Assembly (NCBI GenBank): GCA_024138025.1
Contig: JAMXBD010001194.1
Span: forward strand, 62,001 to 126,000
Source of the DNA: Combretum micranthum
Lineage: Eukaryota > Streptophyta > Magnoliopsida > Myrtales > Combretaceae
Direction: 5' to 3'
Length of the DNA: 64,000 nt
The notes under the pieces are model-generated. The model made no database searches. It saw only the letters and a program-made list of their open reading frames with translations, and was not told the origin of the DNA. Position 1 is the stretch's first letter. The number at the start of each line of letters is the position of its first letter. The position numbers and the translations under genes are program-made. Shown piece by piece: positions 19,994 to 29,652 of this stretch.

Positions 19994-20720
19994 ATTAGCA
20001 AATGACTTGGTCAGCACATCTATTAAAAAAGCACGACTCATCCTAGAAGTAGTAGCAAGCATCAGTTGAGAACTTTTTCTTGTTTTGGGATTTGATCTCA
20101 TAAGGTAAAATGCTCATGACCAAGTAATTGAAGATATTTGCATACCAAGGAAGATATTTGAAGGATATAACATACAATGGCTCGTCAGTGAAGACCTCAA
20201 TGATGGAGAGTTCATCTCTTTCATTTACAATCCATAAGAGATGGCCGAGTATCAGGTTCTCCATTCCTTTTTATCTCCAATCTCAAGGTCAAACTCTATA
20301 GTAGTAAGATCCATTTGATAAACCTTAGCATAGCATTTGCTTTTGTTAAAAGATAGTTGAGTACATAATTCTTGGTATAGACTATGACTCAGATATGATA
20401 TAAATTTATCATAAGCAAACATTGTTGCTAACAACTCCTTTATGGTGGCATAATTGCGTTGAGAACTATTAGACATCTTGTTGGAATGGTAGATTGTCCA
20501 AAAGATTTGGTCACTCCTCTAACTCAATGCTGCTCCAACTACTAAGTCACTAGTGTCACATATCAACTCAAATGGCACTCCAATCAGAAGCTATTATCAC
20601 TAGTGTTGCAAGTATTAATTCCATTAGTAGAGTTTAGGCTTTGTAAACATAGTAAATGGTCAATGGTAAGCTAGGAGGTTGTTCGACACGGTCACTTCAA
20701 TGCTTAAACTAGTCTGTGGG
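19994..20720 (-). pseudogene. Ty3 RNase H and end of reverse transcriptase, remnant
   Basis: RNase H removes the RNA strand during reverse transcription. On the minus strand, pieces read PFELICDTSDLVVGAALS, then RNYATIKELLATMFAYDKF, then LTTIEFDLEIGDKKEWR, and after a shift VNERDELSIIEVFTDEPLY and LPWYANIFNYLV. These follow the order of an Athila/Tat pol between reverse transcriptase and integrase. Frames are broken and the tRNA-primed polymerase domain is missing because the next element starts at 20721. It belongs with 17340-18203. Confidence 0.85.
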
Positions 20721-22142
20721 TGATAATAGCATTTTATACTCACTTTTTATCAAACAAATTATGCTGAAGTATTATTTATTTTATAAAAATCATAAGAAAA
20801 TGATAATTATACTTATTATGATATTTCAGGTCTTTAAGGACTTAGAGAGCAAACACAAGCAATTTGGAGAAGTTTTATGCAATTAAATGGAATTTGATAA
20901 GAAAGGTTGGCCATTTGAGAATCAAAGCCGTCATCCTTCAATGTAACAAGATCATCACCAGCCTAGCATGGAATCAAAGCTGCTAGCTTTTAACTTCAAC
21001 AACATTTGCTGGCTATGAAGGAATTAAGGCCACCGGCTTATGTAAATGCGACCTTCAACGCCGCTAGCCTTCTTGCTTCGAAAATAATTTCTAATTTTAA
21101 GGCTGACATGTAAGCTACTGGCTTTGACACTAGCCTATGTCCCTGTGCATCTTTTTCCAATAAATGCTGCTCTTCTAGATCTTGTGAGAGGATGGAAAAA
21201 CCTTAGATGAAATAGATACTTCTTCTTTACTCCTAAATAGAGATGAGGGCATAGACAGTAGCAAGTTTTTTTTTTTTTTTTTTGAATTTTGATTGAGGAT
21301 TCAACACCGGGATCAAGTGGGAAACATCATTTGTACTTGGATTTAAGAACGAGATTTTCCCGATAAGGCACTTTCGTTCTTTTCTTATATTCATTATATG
21401 GATAGTGTTCAATACTTGTTCCTTTTGTGCTTATTTAGGTTTTGTGCTGATGATTTGGATTATCCAGTTGATGGTTATTGTTGTTAATTGATTCTTTGTT
21501 TGTGTTCAATTTGTTGATGCTAATTCATCGAACATGTATTTTGAGTTGATCTTAGAATGCATGTTAGATTTGGATTGTAATTGGGAAATTCCTTTCTAAT
21601 CAATTATGTGATTAACTATTTTGGATTACAAATCACATAGGGATATGGATTTTAATTTAATTAGGGTTTAGTAATTTATAAAGATTAATCAATTAATCAC
21701 TTTTCTATGAATAAGGGAAATTAGTTGGTTGATTTAAAGTAATCACTCTCTTTTGAAAAAGGAGTTCTTACTTGGTGCTTAATTGTTTGAAAACACTAAA
21801 CTCATCATCAATTTGGATTTGCAAGCATATCTTGGTCAATAGCATACATTCAATTCATCTTCAAATCTTTTGGCTCTAAACCTAATTCAATTATAGGTGT
21901 TGGAAATCCCAAATTTTTGCAAGTTAGTTTTGTTTAAAAATCCTGTCTTTTTTATTTTTCTAGCTACAATTAGAACTAATACACTAGGAGCTAGCCCTCA
22001 TTCCCTGTGGACAAGTCTCGGTGCTCATCGAAATTTATTACTGCACACCCGGTACACTAGCCGGTAAATATTTGTGCTTTTAAAAGGAATTTAAAAAGAG
22101 TTTAAAAAGAGTTTTTAAAGGAGATATAGAACAAGTGTGATA
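20721..22142 (+). mobile_element. 5' LTR of the gag-protease element
   Basis: It starts TGATAATAGC at 20721 and ends about 22142, just before a primer-binding-like sequence. The five bases before it are GTGGG. Near its 3' end is TCCCTGTGGACAAGTCTCGG, a hallmark of this LTR type. About 21240-22130 is an inverted copy of 26640-27530. A T run of about 20 lies at 21266-21284. The upstream part (20930-21110) repeats CCGGC/GCTAGC-like words. Confidence 0.75.
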
Positions 22143-22166
22143 AGTTTTTGATGCCATTGCCGAGAA
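22143..22166 (+). other. Primer-binding region, decayed
   Basis: AGTTTTTGATGCCATTGCCG is a mutated form of the AGTTTTTGGCGCCGTTGCCG sequence that follows Athila/Tat 5' LTRs. Confidence 0.7.
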
Positions 22167-22383
22167 ATGATTGTTGCTAATTTCAATTTTTAGCACTTTT
22201 GTAGACTAAGCCTTTTAGTGGAAAAATCTAAAAAAACTTATACAAATACTTTCTTCATTATTTGTGAATACTAGTCTTTGGTCCATTTGTACAATCTACT
22301 CTCTTTCTTTTTCTCTTCGCAGGTGCTTGAAGTTTTTGTTGAATACTAAGTCTATTAGCGAATTTTTGAGCTAAGGAAAAGAT

Positions 22384-23830
22384 ATGGGTGATCAACAAGC
22401 ACCAGCCTTCCTATATTGTTGTACTAAGGAGCTTCGAGAAGAGGTATTATCATTTAGGTAGTATAAGGGAAAGCCTTTGTCAAATGCTTGGGGAAGATAC
22501 CATGATTTGATGCATAAATGCCCCTGTCATGAGTCACCTATTTGGTCTCAGTTGTTACTTTTCCTTAAAGGAATAGGAGCCTATGATAAGATGATGATAA
22601 AATCAGTTGCTAGAGGGCAACTATCATTAATGTTAATGGAAATGGCGTTTAGAATGATTGAAGAATTGATAGGAAGCCAATACCCTTATCCATATATTTC
22701 TACTCCAGTAGTGTGTTTGTAGTGCAATGGATCACATAAAAGCTCTTAATGTCAAGGTGGTACACCGGAAATTGATCCCGGTTTGTCAACTCAAGAGTAT
22801 CACCACACTTGTGAGACTCCAAACCAAGGGAATACTGCTTCATCTTCTGAAAATCTAGTTACCTCAACTCTAGGAAAAGGAAAAGTAGTGAAGAAATTGT
22901 GAGGGGTTTATAATTAAAGTGGGAAGAAAAGCTTGAGAAGCAATAAGCTATTATAGAGAAATTAGAGACTCAAGTAGCAAGTTTAACAGAATTTTTATCC
23001 TCTATGTTTCGATTTGCTAATTCAAGTGAAGAGTGTGAGCATTCTAGCAATGGAGAGGAAAAAGGAACCTCATTTGACTCTCAAAGGCATGATGAGGAGA
23101 AAGAAGAAATAATTGTGTCCAATGCAGAAAAATTGGAGAGCACTCCTCCAGTAGCTAGTGAAGTTAAAGCGAATGAAGAAAAAATAGCTTGGAAAATGGC
23201 CATTGAAAAGCTTGCAGATCTTACTATAGAGGCGTTTGAGAAGTTAAAAAAGCAAATTGAAGGTATTGTGAAACCCTTTACCCCAATTAAGCTAGTAAAT
23301 GAGATCAGCGTAGAGACTAGCAAGTCAGTTGAGAATGAAGAGACTCTCAAAGGCATGATAAGGAGAAAGAGGAAGTAGTTGTGTCCAATGCAGAAAAATT
23401 AGAGAGCACTCCCCTAGTAACCAGTGAGGTTAAAGTGAATGAAGGAAAACCAGCTTGGGAAATGGCCATTGAAAAGCTTGTAGATTTGACTATAGAGGAG
23501 TTTGAGAAGTTAGGAAAGCAAATTGGAGGTATTGTGAAACCCTTTACCCCAATTAAGCTAGTAAATGAGATTAGTGCAGAGACTAGCAAGTCAATTGAGA
23601 ATGAAGAGACTCCGACTTCTACTCCAAGTCAATTAGAAGAGGTGATACAATAGGAGCACACTCCTGTAGTAGCTGAGCTCACTAGCAAATCATATATACC
23701 ACTAACTCCTTTTCTAGGAAGATCAAGAAAGAGAAAAGAAGATGAAGAATATGAGAAATTCTTAGAGCTGTTTAAGAAGTTAGACATTCCCTTAGCTGAT
23801 ATTTTGGAGCAATAACCTGAATACAAGCGT
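22384..23830 (+). pseudogene. Ty3 gag remnant of the gag-protease element
   Basis: Begins at an ATG (MGDQQAPAF), continues after a stop with the gag core (NAWGRYHDLMHKCPCHESP), and has a damaged zinc knuckle near 22715-22755. The second half is a charged, Glu/Lys-rich linker containing a tandem duplication (separate entry). It ends with FLGRSRKRKEDEEYEKFLEL and RFLKEVMSKKRR, which in Athila/Tat polyproteins lie just before the protease. Several stops and shifts interrupt it. No reverse transcriptase follows, so the element could not have been autonomous as it stands. Confidence 0.8.
23079..23608 (+). repeat. 265-bp tandem duplication within gag
   Basis: Two direct copies, about 23079-23343 and 23344-23608. 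The anchor GTGTCCAATGCAGAAAAATT occurs at 23115 and again at 23381, and both copies encode EKLESTP, FTPIKLVNEIS and ENEET. The 266-base spacing is not a multiple of three, so the second copy is read in another frame. The copies are close to 90 percent alike by eye. Confidence 0.9.
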
Positions 23831-24022
23831 TTTTTGAAAGAAGTAATGAGTAAGAAAAGAAGGATGAATGGGAGAGAGATGATCATGTTGACTCAGGCAT
23901 GCACTAAAGCATTGAATGATGCACTTCCCCCTAAATTGAATGATCCAGGGAAATTCACTTTGAATTGCACTGTAGGAGATACTCAATTCAAGAATGAATT
24001 TTATGATCTAGGTGCTGTTAGA

Positions 24023-24027
24023 ATTTG
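24023..24027 (+). repeat. Target-site duplication ATTTG (left)
   Basis: ATTTG here and at 24723-24727 flank the 695-bp insertion. Confidence 0.75.
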
Positions 24028-24722
24028 TGGCCCATTGTGTAAGTTTATTTTAGAAGAGTCGTGACTTTTAATCTAAATGACATGACTCTTCATAATGGGT
24101 GTCTTGATGGAAGACACCCCTTACCATTTCATGAAAAGGTATGTGATAGTGTTTTTTTGCCCAAGGCCAAATATTTGATATTTTCATTTTATAATTTGTT
24201 AAGAACAATAAAATGATTATTCCCAATCGGATTAATAATTCTTATGTTTATAAATTATTTTATAATTTATTATTATCCCTAATAAGATCAGGGGACTAAA
24301 GTTATTATTCGCATGAATAATAGACTTTAGTATAAATAGAACATAAGACGCTTTCCTAGGGTTAATGACATGTGTTGTCAAAAGAAATTTTCGAAACCTT
24401 AGGAAGAGTGCGAGAAATTTGTATCTCTAAGAGCCCCTTCGAAATCAAATCTAGAAGCGTTCTAGATTACGCTAGCACTCAAGAGGATAATCCAAATCAA
24501 GGTCATTCTCGTGTGGATACCGTAGAGGGCGTTCGCAACGTGGCAACGTCTACAGATCCGTATGATCAAATAGTTTTGAAATCGAAAAAGGTATTAAAAC
24601 TTGAACTTTATTTTCGTTTTGTATCTAATAAAAAACACATGAATACTGGAATTAGGGTTTTAATTTTAAAATAAAAATTCCGCTGCAAAACTGATAATAA
24701 AACCCAACAAGTGCAAGTATCA
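24028..24722 (+). mobile_element. 695-bp solo LTR (or TRIM-sized element)
   Basis: Starts TGGCCCATTG, ends AGTATCA, flanked by ATTTG. A TATA box (TATAAATAG) lies near 24332, which suits an LTR promoter in plus orientation. No coding potential; the 100-codon open frame inside (24372-24674) is not recognisable. The family is not identified. Confidence 0.7.
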
Positions 24723-24727
24723 ATTTG
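24723..24727 (+). repeat. Target-site duplication ATTTG (right)
   Basis: Second copy of 24023-24027; protease reading resumes just after. Confidence 0.75.
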
Positions 24728-25047
24728 ATACCTTTCTCAGTGGCTAAGAATTAGGATTAGAGGATGTAATTAAACAAACTAAGATGACAATTCAGTTGGC
24801 TAACTATTTTATTAAAAGAGCTAAAGGGATAAATAAGGCTGTGTTATTGAAAGTTGATATGTTCATATTTCCTATGGACTTTGTAGTATTAGATATGGAA
24901 GAAGATCCGAAGATGCCTTTCATCTTTGGGCACCCATTCATGGCTACTGCTGGAGTTGTGATTGATTTGAAGAATAGTAAGATGGTGTTAAGGTTTGGAA
25001 ATAGAGAGTTAAATGTTAATCATGAAGTGCTGCAAAAAGAACCCTAA

Positions 25048-26578
25048 ATCCACCAAAGCGGACACAACACTTGAAAATCCAAAAGTAGACGCTTACAAGA
25101 AAAGAAAGGATGATGACAAAAAGACTAGTCAATTTGATCTACCTTGAAGAAGAAAGTCAGAAAGTCAGGCTGATATTATAAAACAAGCATTGGATGAGAG
25201 GCACCCACCAATATCTTTGTGTTTTTCGTAAATATTTCTATTTGTGTCATTTTAATGCTATTTTGATGTTTTTTCCCTTTTTGTGTAGCTAAGAGGATAA
25301 TTAGGAGCTAAAGAGCATGAGTTTAGGCCATAAGAGAATGTACTCCCAAAATGAATGCAATTGGAAAACTCTCTATCGCTGTACCGGTTGGAACTCAAAC
25401 TGCTTCATTTTTTTCTTTCAAAACCAGGGAAATACTAGTTTTTTACTTTTTCTCTTATATCTTTATTTCCTTCCTGTATTGAGCTGAATTAGGAATAGTA
25501 AAGACACTGTTCAATCTAATTGTAGGGAAGAGATAATAGGATATAGAGAATGAAGTGTAGTATAAATTGTTGATGTATGAATTATTGTATTAATCGCATC
25601 TCTATGACTTCTGAAATTGTGTTGTACCCATACTTCAAACTTATTTGTGTCCTAAAACATTATTTGGCAACCTTAAGCCAAATTTTTCAAAAAATTTTCA
25701 TGAAATCTAGAGATTGTACTAAATGTTATTGATAGCATTTGCGAAGTAAAAAAAAAAGTGAAATTGACTTGCTCGATGCCTTACTCACCTGCTATTGTGG
25801 TTAGAATACTTAGTTAAAATTAAGGAGTAAAATCTTTAAAAAACAAATTTACCTTGTATTTAGCTTTAGAATTGGAAGTTTGAGAATAGGTCGAGTCCTT
25901 ATGTGAAAAATAAAGATGTCTACTTCTAGGAAAAATTTAGCTTGTATATCCTCTTTTGAGTAGTTTTGAGAACATTTCAACACTTGAAAAAGTCTTAAAT
26001 TTATCGTAGGAAAGAAAAGAAAAGAAAAGAAAGAAACAAGTATAGTCTTTATTCCAATGACTCATGTACTTGAGTCAAGAGTATTCAAACTTGAATGTTA
26101 GAGTGATGAAGAGTCCGTAAGGGGTCCCTTTAACACTTGGTCACTCGGGTAATGAGCTTGAGATGAGCCAACTCAATGAACTCACTATAACGAGAACGGA
26201 GGAAAGATAAAAGTTCAATCCATGAACTTTGAATATTTTTTTTTTTTTTTTTTTTTTTGCTTTTGTGAATAATCAGAAGAATGTGAATGGAAAAGCACCA
26301 AGTGAAATAAAACTTATAATAAAGAGAGAGGCAATCTAGGGAAAGAGTAGATACTACATGCTTTCATTCTTTTGCTAAACACCAGGTTTAAAGTTTGTTT
26401 TGTCTAGATTAGCTACCAAATTTTGATTATAGTAATCTGATTACATGTCCTAGTCTAGTTAGAGCAGTAGGCACCAACATTGCAAGTCATGAGCTATGAA
26501 AGAAAAGATGCTTGAATTTGTGAAAGTAAAAATTTTGTACTCTCAATGATAGATTTCTCTTTTGGTTATATTTATTTT
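25048..26578 (+). other. 3' untranslated part of the gag-protease element
   Basis: No reverse transcriptase, RNase H or integrase motif is visible between the protease and the polypurine tract. The stretch has a (GAAAA)n-like purine run near 26010-26035 and a T run of about 24 at 26235-26258. It is probably the long 3' leader of an Athila/Tat-type element from which pol was lost. Confidence 0.55.
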
Positions 26579-26612
26579 ACTTGAGGAAAAACAAAAGTTC
26601 AAGTGTAGGGGA
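26579..26612 (+). other. Polypurine tract region (plus strand)
   Basis: ACTTGAGGAAAAACAAAAG followed by TTCAAGTGTAGGGGA matches the block placed just before the 3' LTR in Athila/Tat elements. What follows is not a plus-oriented LTR but an inverted one. Confidence 0.7.
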
Positions 26613-26631
26613 GTATTGCATTGCCTAAAAC

Positions 26632-27900
26632 TGATCATGCTTGTTATATATCTCCTTTTAAAACTCTTTTTAAATTCCTTTTCAAATTGCAAATATTTAT
26701 TGACCAGTGTATTGGGTGTGTGTACAGTAATAAATTTCGATGAGTACTAAGTTGTGTCCATAGGGAATGAGGGCTAGCTCTCAATGTATTAGTCCTAATC
26801 GTAGCTAGGCAAATAAAAAAGATAGGATTTTTAAACAAAACTAACCTACAAAATTTTGGGATTTCCAACACTTATAATTGAATTAGGTTTAGATCCAAAA
26901 GATTTGAAGATTAATTGAATGCATGCTATTAACCAAGATATGCTTGCAAATCTAAATTGATGATGGGTTTGGTGTTTTCAAACAATTGAGCACCAAATAA
27001 GAACTCATTTTTCGCGAGAGAATGATTACCCTAAATTAACCAACTAATTTTCCCTACTCCTAGGAAAGTGATTAATAGACTGATAGACTAATCTTTATAA
27101 ATTACTAAACCCTGATTGAATTAAAATCCATATCCCTATGTTATTTGTAATCCAAAATAGCTAATCATAGAATTGATTAGAAATGAATTTTCCAATTACA
27201 ATCCTAATCTAACATGCATTCCAAGATCAACCCAAAATACATGTTCGGTGAATTAACATCAACAAATTGAACACAAAAAAGAATCAATCAATACTAATAA
27301 TCATCAACTGGATAATCCAAATGATCAATTTAAAACCTAAATAAGCACAAAAGGAATAAGTCTTGAACACCATCCATAAAATGAATATAAGGAAAGAATG
27401 AAATCACCTTGTCAAGAAAATCCTATTCTTAAATCCAAGTACAAATAATGTTTCCAATTTGATCCCGGTGTGAAATCCTCAATCAAAATCCAAAGAAAAA
27501 CTTGCTACTGTCTATGCCCTCATCTGTAGGTCACCTCATACCACTTAGAGTAATATATTGGTGGAAAGTAAAGAAATGATTGGATCAACTTTGCTTTCCT
27601 GTACATGGTAAAGGGAAGGACTATTTATAGTTGTGGTCATATTGTAATAGGGCCTACAAAATCTTTTCCTCTTAGGGTACACCTCATGTTAGTTGTTGGC
27701 CTAATGTCGAGGTGAGGGAACTATCTCCAGGCTTGATGTGATGGTAGTGGTAGCAAAATATAAATCAAATGAGAAAATAAATCAAAATAAATTTATGATA
27801 ACATATTTCATATGATAATCAAAATCTTCTTGTTATAGTATGATTTTTTTGTGTATAACAAATAACATACAATATCAAAGAAAAATGAAAAATTATTAAA
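26632..27900 (-). mobile_element. Inverted LTR related to the LTR at 20721
   Basis: From 26640 to about 27530 this is the reverse complement of 21240-22130, with matching blocks throughout (for example ACCGGGATCAA against TTGATCCCGGT, and AGGGCTAGCTC). Its 3' end on the minus strand is GATCA at 26632. A minus-strand TATA box (CTATAAATAG) lies at 27621-27630. The right-hand 370 bases differ from the other LTR, so it is a related subfamily; the right boundary is approximate. Confidence 0.7.
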
Positions 27901-27929
27901 TTCTTGTAATGTAAGTAACTAGAAATGGG

Positions 27930-28560
27930 AAGTAACACCTATCAAGATGAAAGAAAATTTTGGCCACACACTCCATCGAAACAAGAAGAGAGCATTGAGA
28001 GAAGAACCATAAAATGAAGAAATGCATGAGGTGAATAAATAGAGCAACGAAGGTGCTATAGATGAAAGAAGAAAGATCTCGTATAAGGATGCTTTACTTA
28101 CAACAATGTCTGGGGTATATGCAACTATGCTATAGGAGGAGGAACATATCACCTTAGATGTAGAGGTAGACGGGGAGAAGGATAAGAATGAAACAAATAA
28201 TACCCACCAAAATTGTGAAAACCAAATGGGGGTGAAAGTGGTATCGTTTACAAAAGCAGAATTGGAGAGTATTAAAGCTCCATGTAGAACTGTAGTTTTT
28301 GTCAAATTGATGGGGATTAATCTAGGGTTTGAAGTAATGGAGGCTAGACTAAGGTATTTGTGGGCAGCCTTAAACGGCTTCAAAATGGTGTAGGCTGGCT
28401 TGCGTTACTATCTTATAAATTTTGAGGATCCTATGGACTATAATTGGGTGATCCAAAATGGTCCATAGTTTATTAACAGAGTTTACTTGTCCATGACAAA
28501 AGGGGAACTGGACTTCTAACATACTATGAAGGAGTTATAATCGACAACCATTTGGATAAA
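27930..28560 (+). pseudogene. LINE ORF1 fragment (DUF4283 domain)
   Basis: Plant LINE ORF1 proteins carry a DUF4283 domain followed by a zinc knuckle and coat the element RNA. Plus-strand pieces read APCRTVVFVKLMGINLGFEV and RLRYLWAALNGF, then YYLINFEDPMDYNWVIQNGP and YLSMTKGELDF, which follow the DUF4283 order. A stop near 28392 and others break it. The long open frame on the opposite strand is only a shadow. It may belong with the LINE polymerase remnant at 36.7-39.4 kb. Confidence 0.7.
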
Positions 28561-29652
28561 GATCTAAGGGCTACTTCATATGAATTGGAGAATCCGCATG
28601 TTTTACGGATCTAGAGTTATATTGCAATCTAGGGATTTGTGATATGTTTTTTTAGGTTTTTATGATTTATGAAAAACTAAAAATAAAAGATATGAACGAT
28701 TGATCCTTGCATATGATGCACTAAAAAAAGAATCGAACTAGTTGTTCCAGTCAAGTGATATTACGCACGATTGAAAGAAGCAATAAAGAATAATCTTAAG
28801 AAGAAATCTCAATATCACTCAATATGCAATTTATCACAAATTACAACAAGATGCCAAAGATGGCAAAAACTCCCTCTAATATAACCCTAATGACCCTTAT
28901 ATATTCCCACAAATCAAGCAAGGGCAATAACGAAACATAAAAATAAAGATAAATAAAATAGGAACCAAGAAAATAAACTTCAGAAACAGAACTCAAGGTT
29001 ACGCTATGATCATGGTCGTACATCGGACCATGATCTACGTGATCACATAATTAAACTTCACACAAAATTCTTCACGGGCATGCAATCATGGGTCATTAGG
29101 CGCATCACGGTTGTGCTATAGGTCGAGATCCTTACGGCCTTCAATTCTTCTCTAATGACAATGTGCTCACAAATGCAATCACAGGGGTGACACAAGGTGT
29201 GATCTCCAATCACGGATTGGATAACGAGGGGTGATGCAAGGTGTGATCTCCACTAAGATTGGATTTTCTTGCTCCGCTTCAATCACCATCTTTGGCATGG
29301 GTATGTTATTAAATATTGATGAATTTCCCTTCAATTTGTCTTTTCTCCACAGTTAAACACATTAGATCATGCATGTTACCAAAGTGCATCAAATATCACC
29401 ATAAATACTCCAGCTCAACATAATTCGGCTCATCTATAAAGATTTTTTGAGCTAAGTTCATCAATTCTCCATCTCTAGCTTGAGCTATCAATTCAACAAA
29501 CCACGATTCCTATCATCTTCCTTAGGCTCATGAAGTTTTTCCCTCAAATATTGATCAAACTCATCTTGAATAGGAGAATCACTCTCTATCACTATATCTT
29601 GTTCCATATGTAACAAGTATATCATTTGCCCATTAGTAAGTTTCGTCTCAAC
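28561..29652. other. Unassigned repeat-like DNA
   Basis: No gene is supported. Two direct copies of a 44-base unit (GGGGTGA...CAAGGTGTGATCTCCA) start at 29184 and 29228. GATCATGG/CCATGATC and CACGG words recur between 28990 and 29280, as in LTR upstream regions elsewhere in the window. Origin not established. Confidence 0.4.

Larger units (their letters stand above)
23831..25047 (+). pseudogene. Ty3 aspartic protease, split by a solo LTR
   Basis: The protease would cleave the Gag-Pol polyprotein. The first part (to 24027) reads ALPPKLNDPGKFTLNCTVGD and then YDLGA, where the usual catalytic DxGA appears as DLGA. The second part (24728-25047) reads EDVIKQTKMTIQLANY, FIFPMDFVVLDMEEDP and FGHPFMATAGVVID, the C-terminal half of the domain. 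A 695-bp insertion with a 5-bp duplication separates them. The reading ends with a stop at 25045-25047, and no polymerase follows. Confidence 0.85.

Noticed and set aside
23081..23589. Two minus-strand open frames repeated in tandem
   Set aside because: They are shadows of the tandemly duplicated Gag linker on the plus strand.
27919..28383. 154-codon minus-strand open frame
   Set aside because: The plus strand of the same stretch encodes a LINE DUF4283 domain; the minus frame is a shadow.
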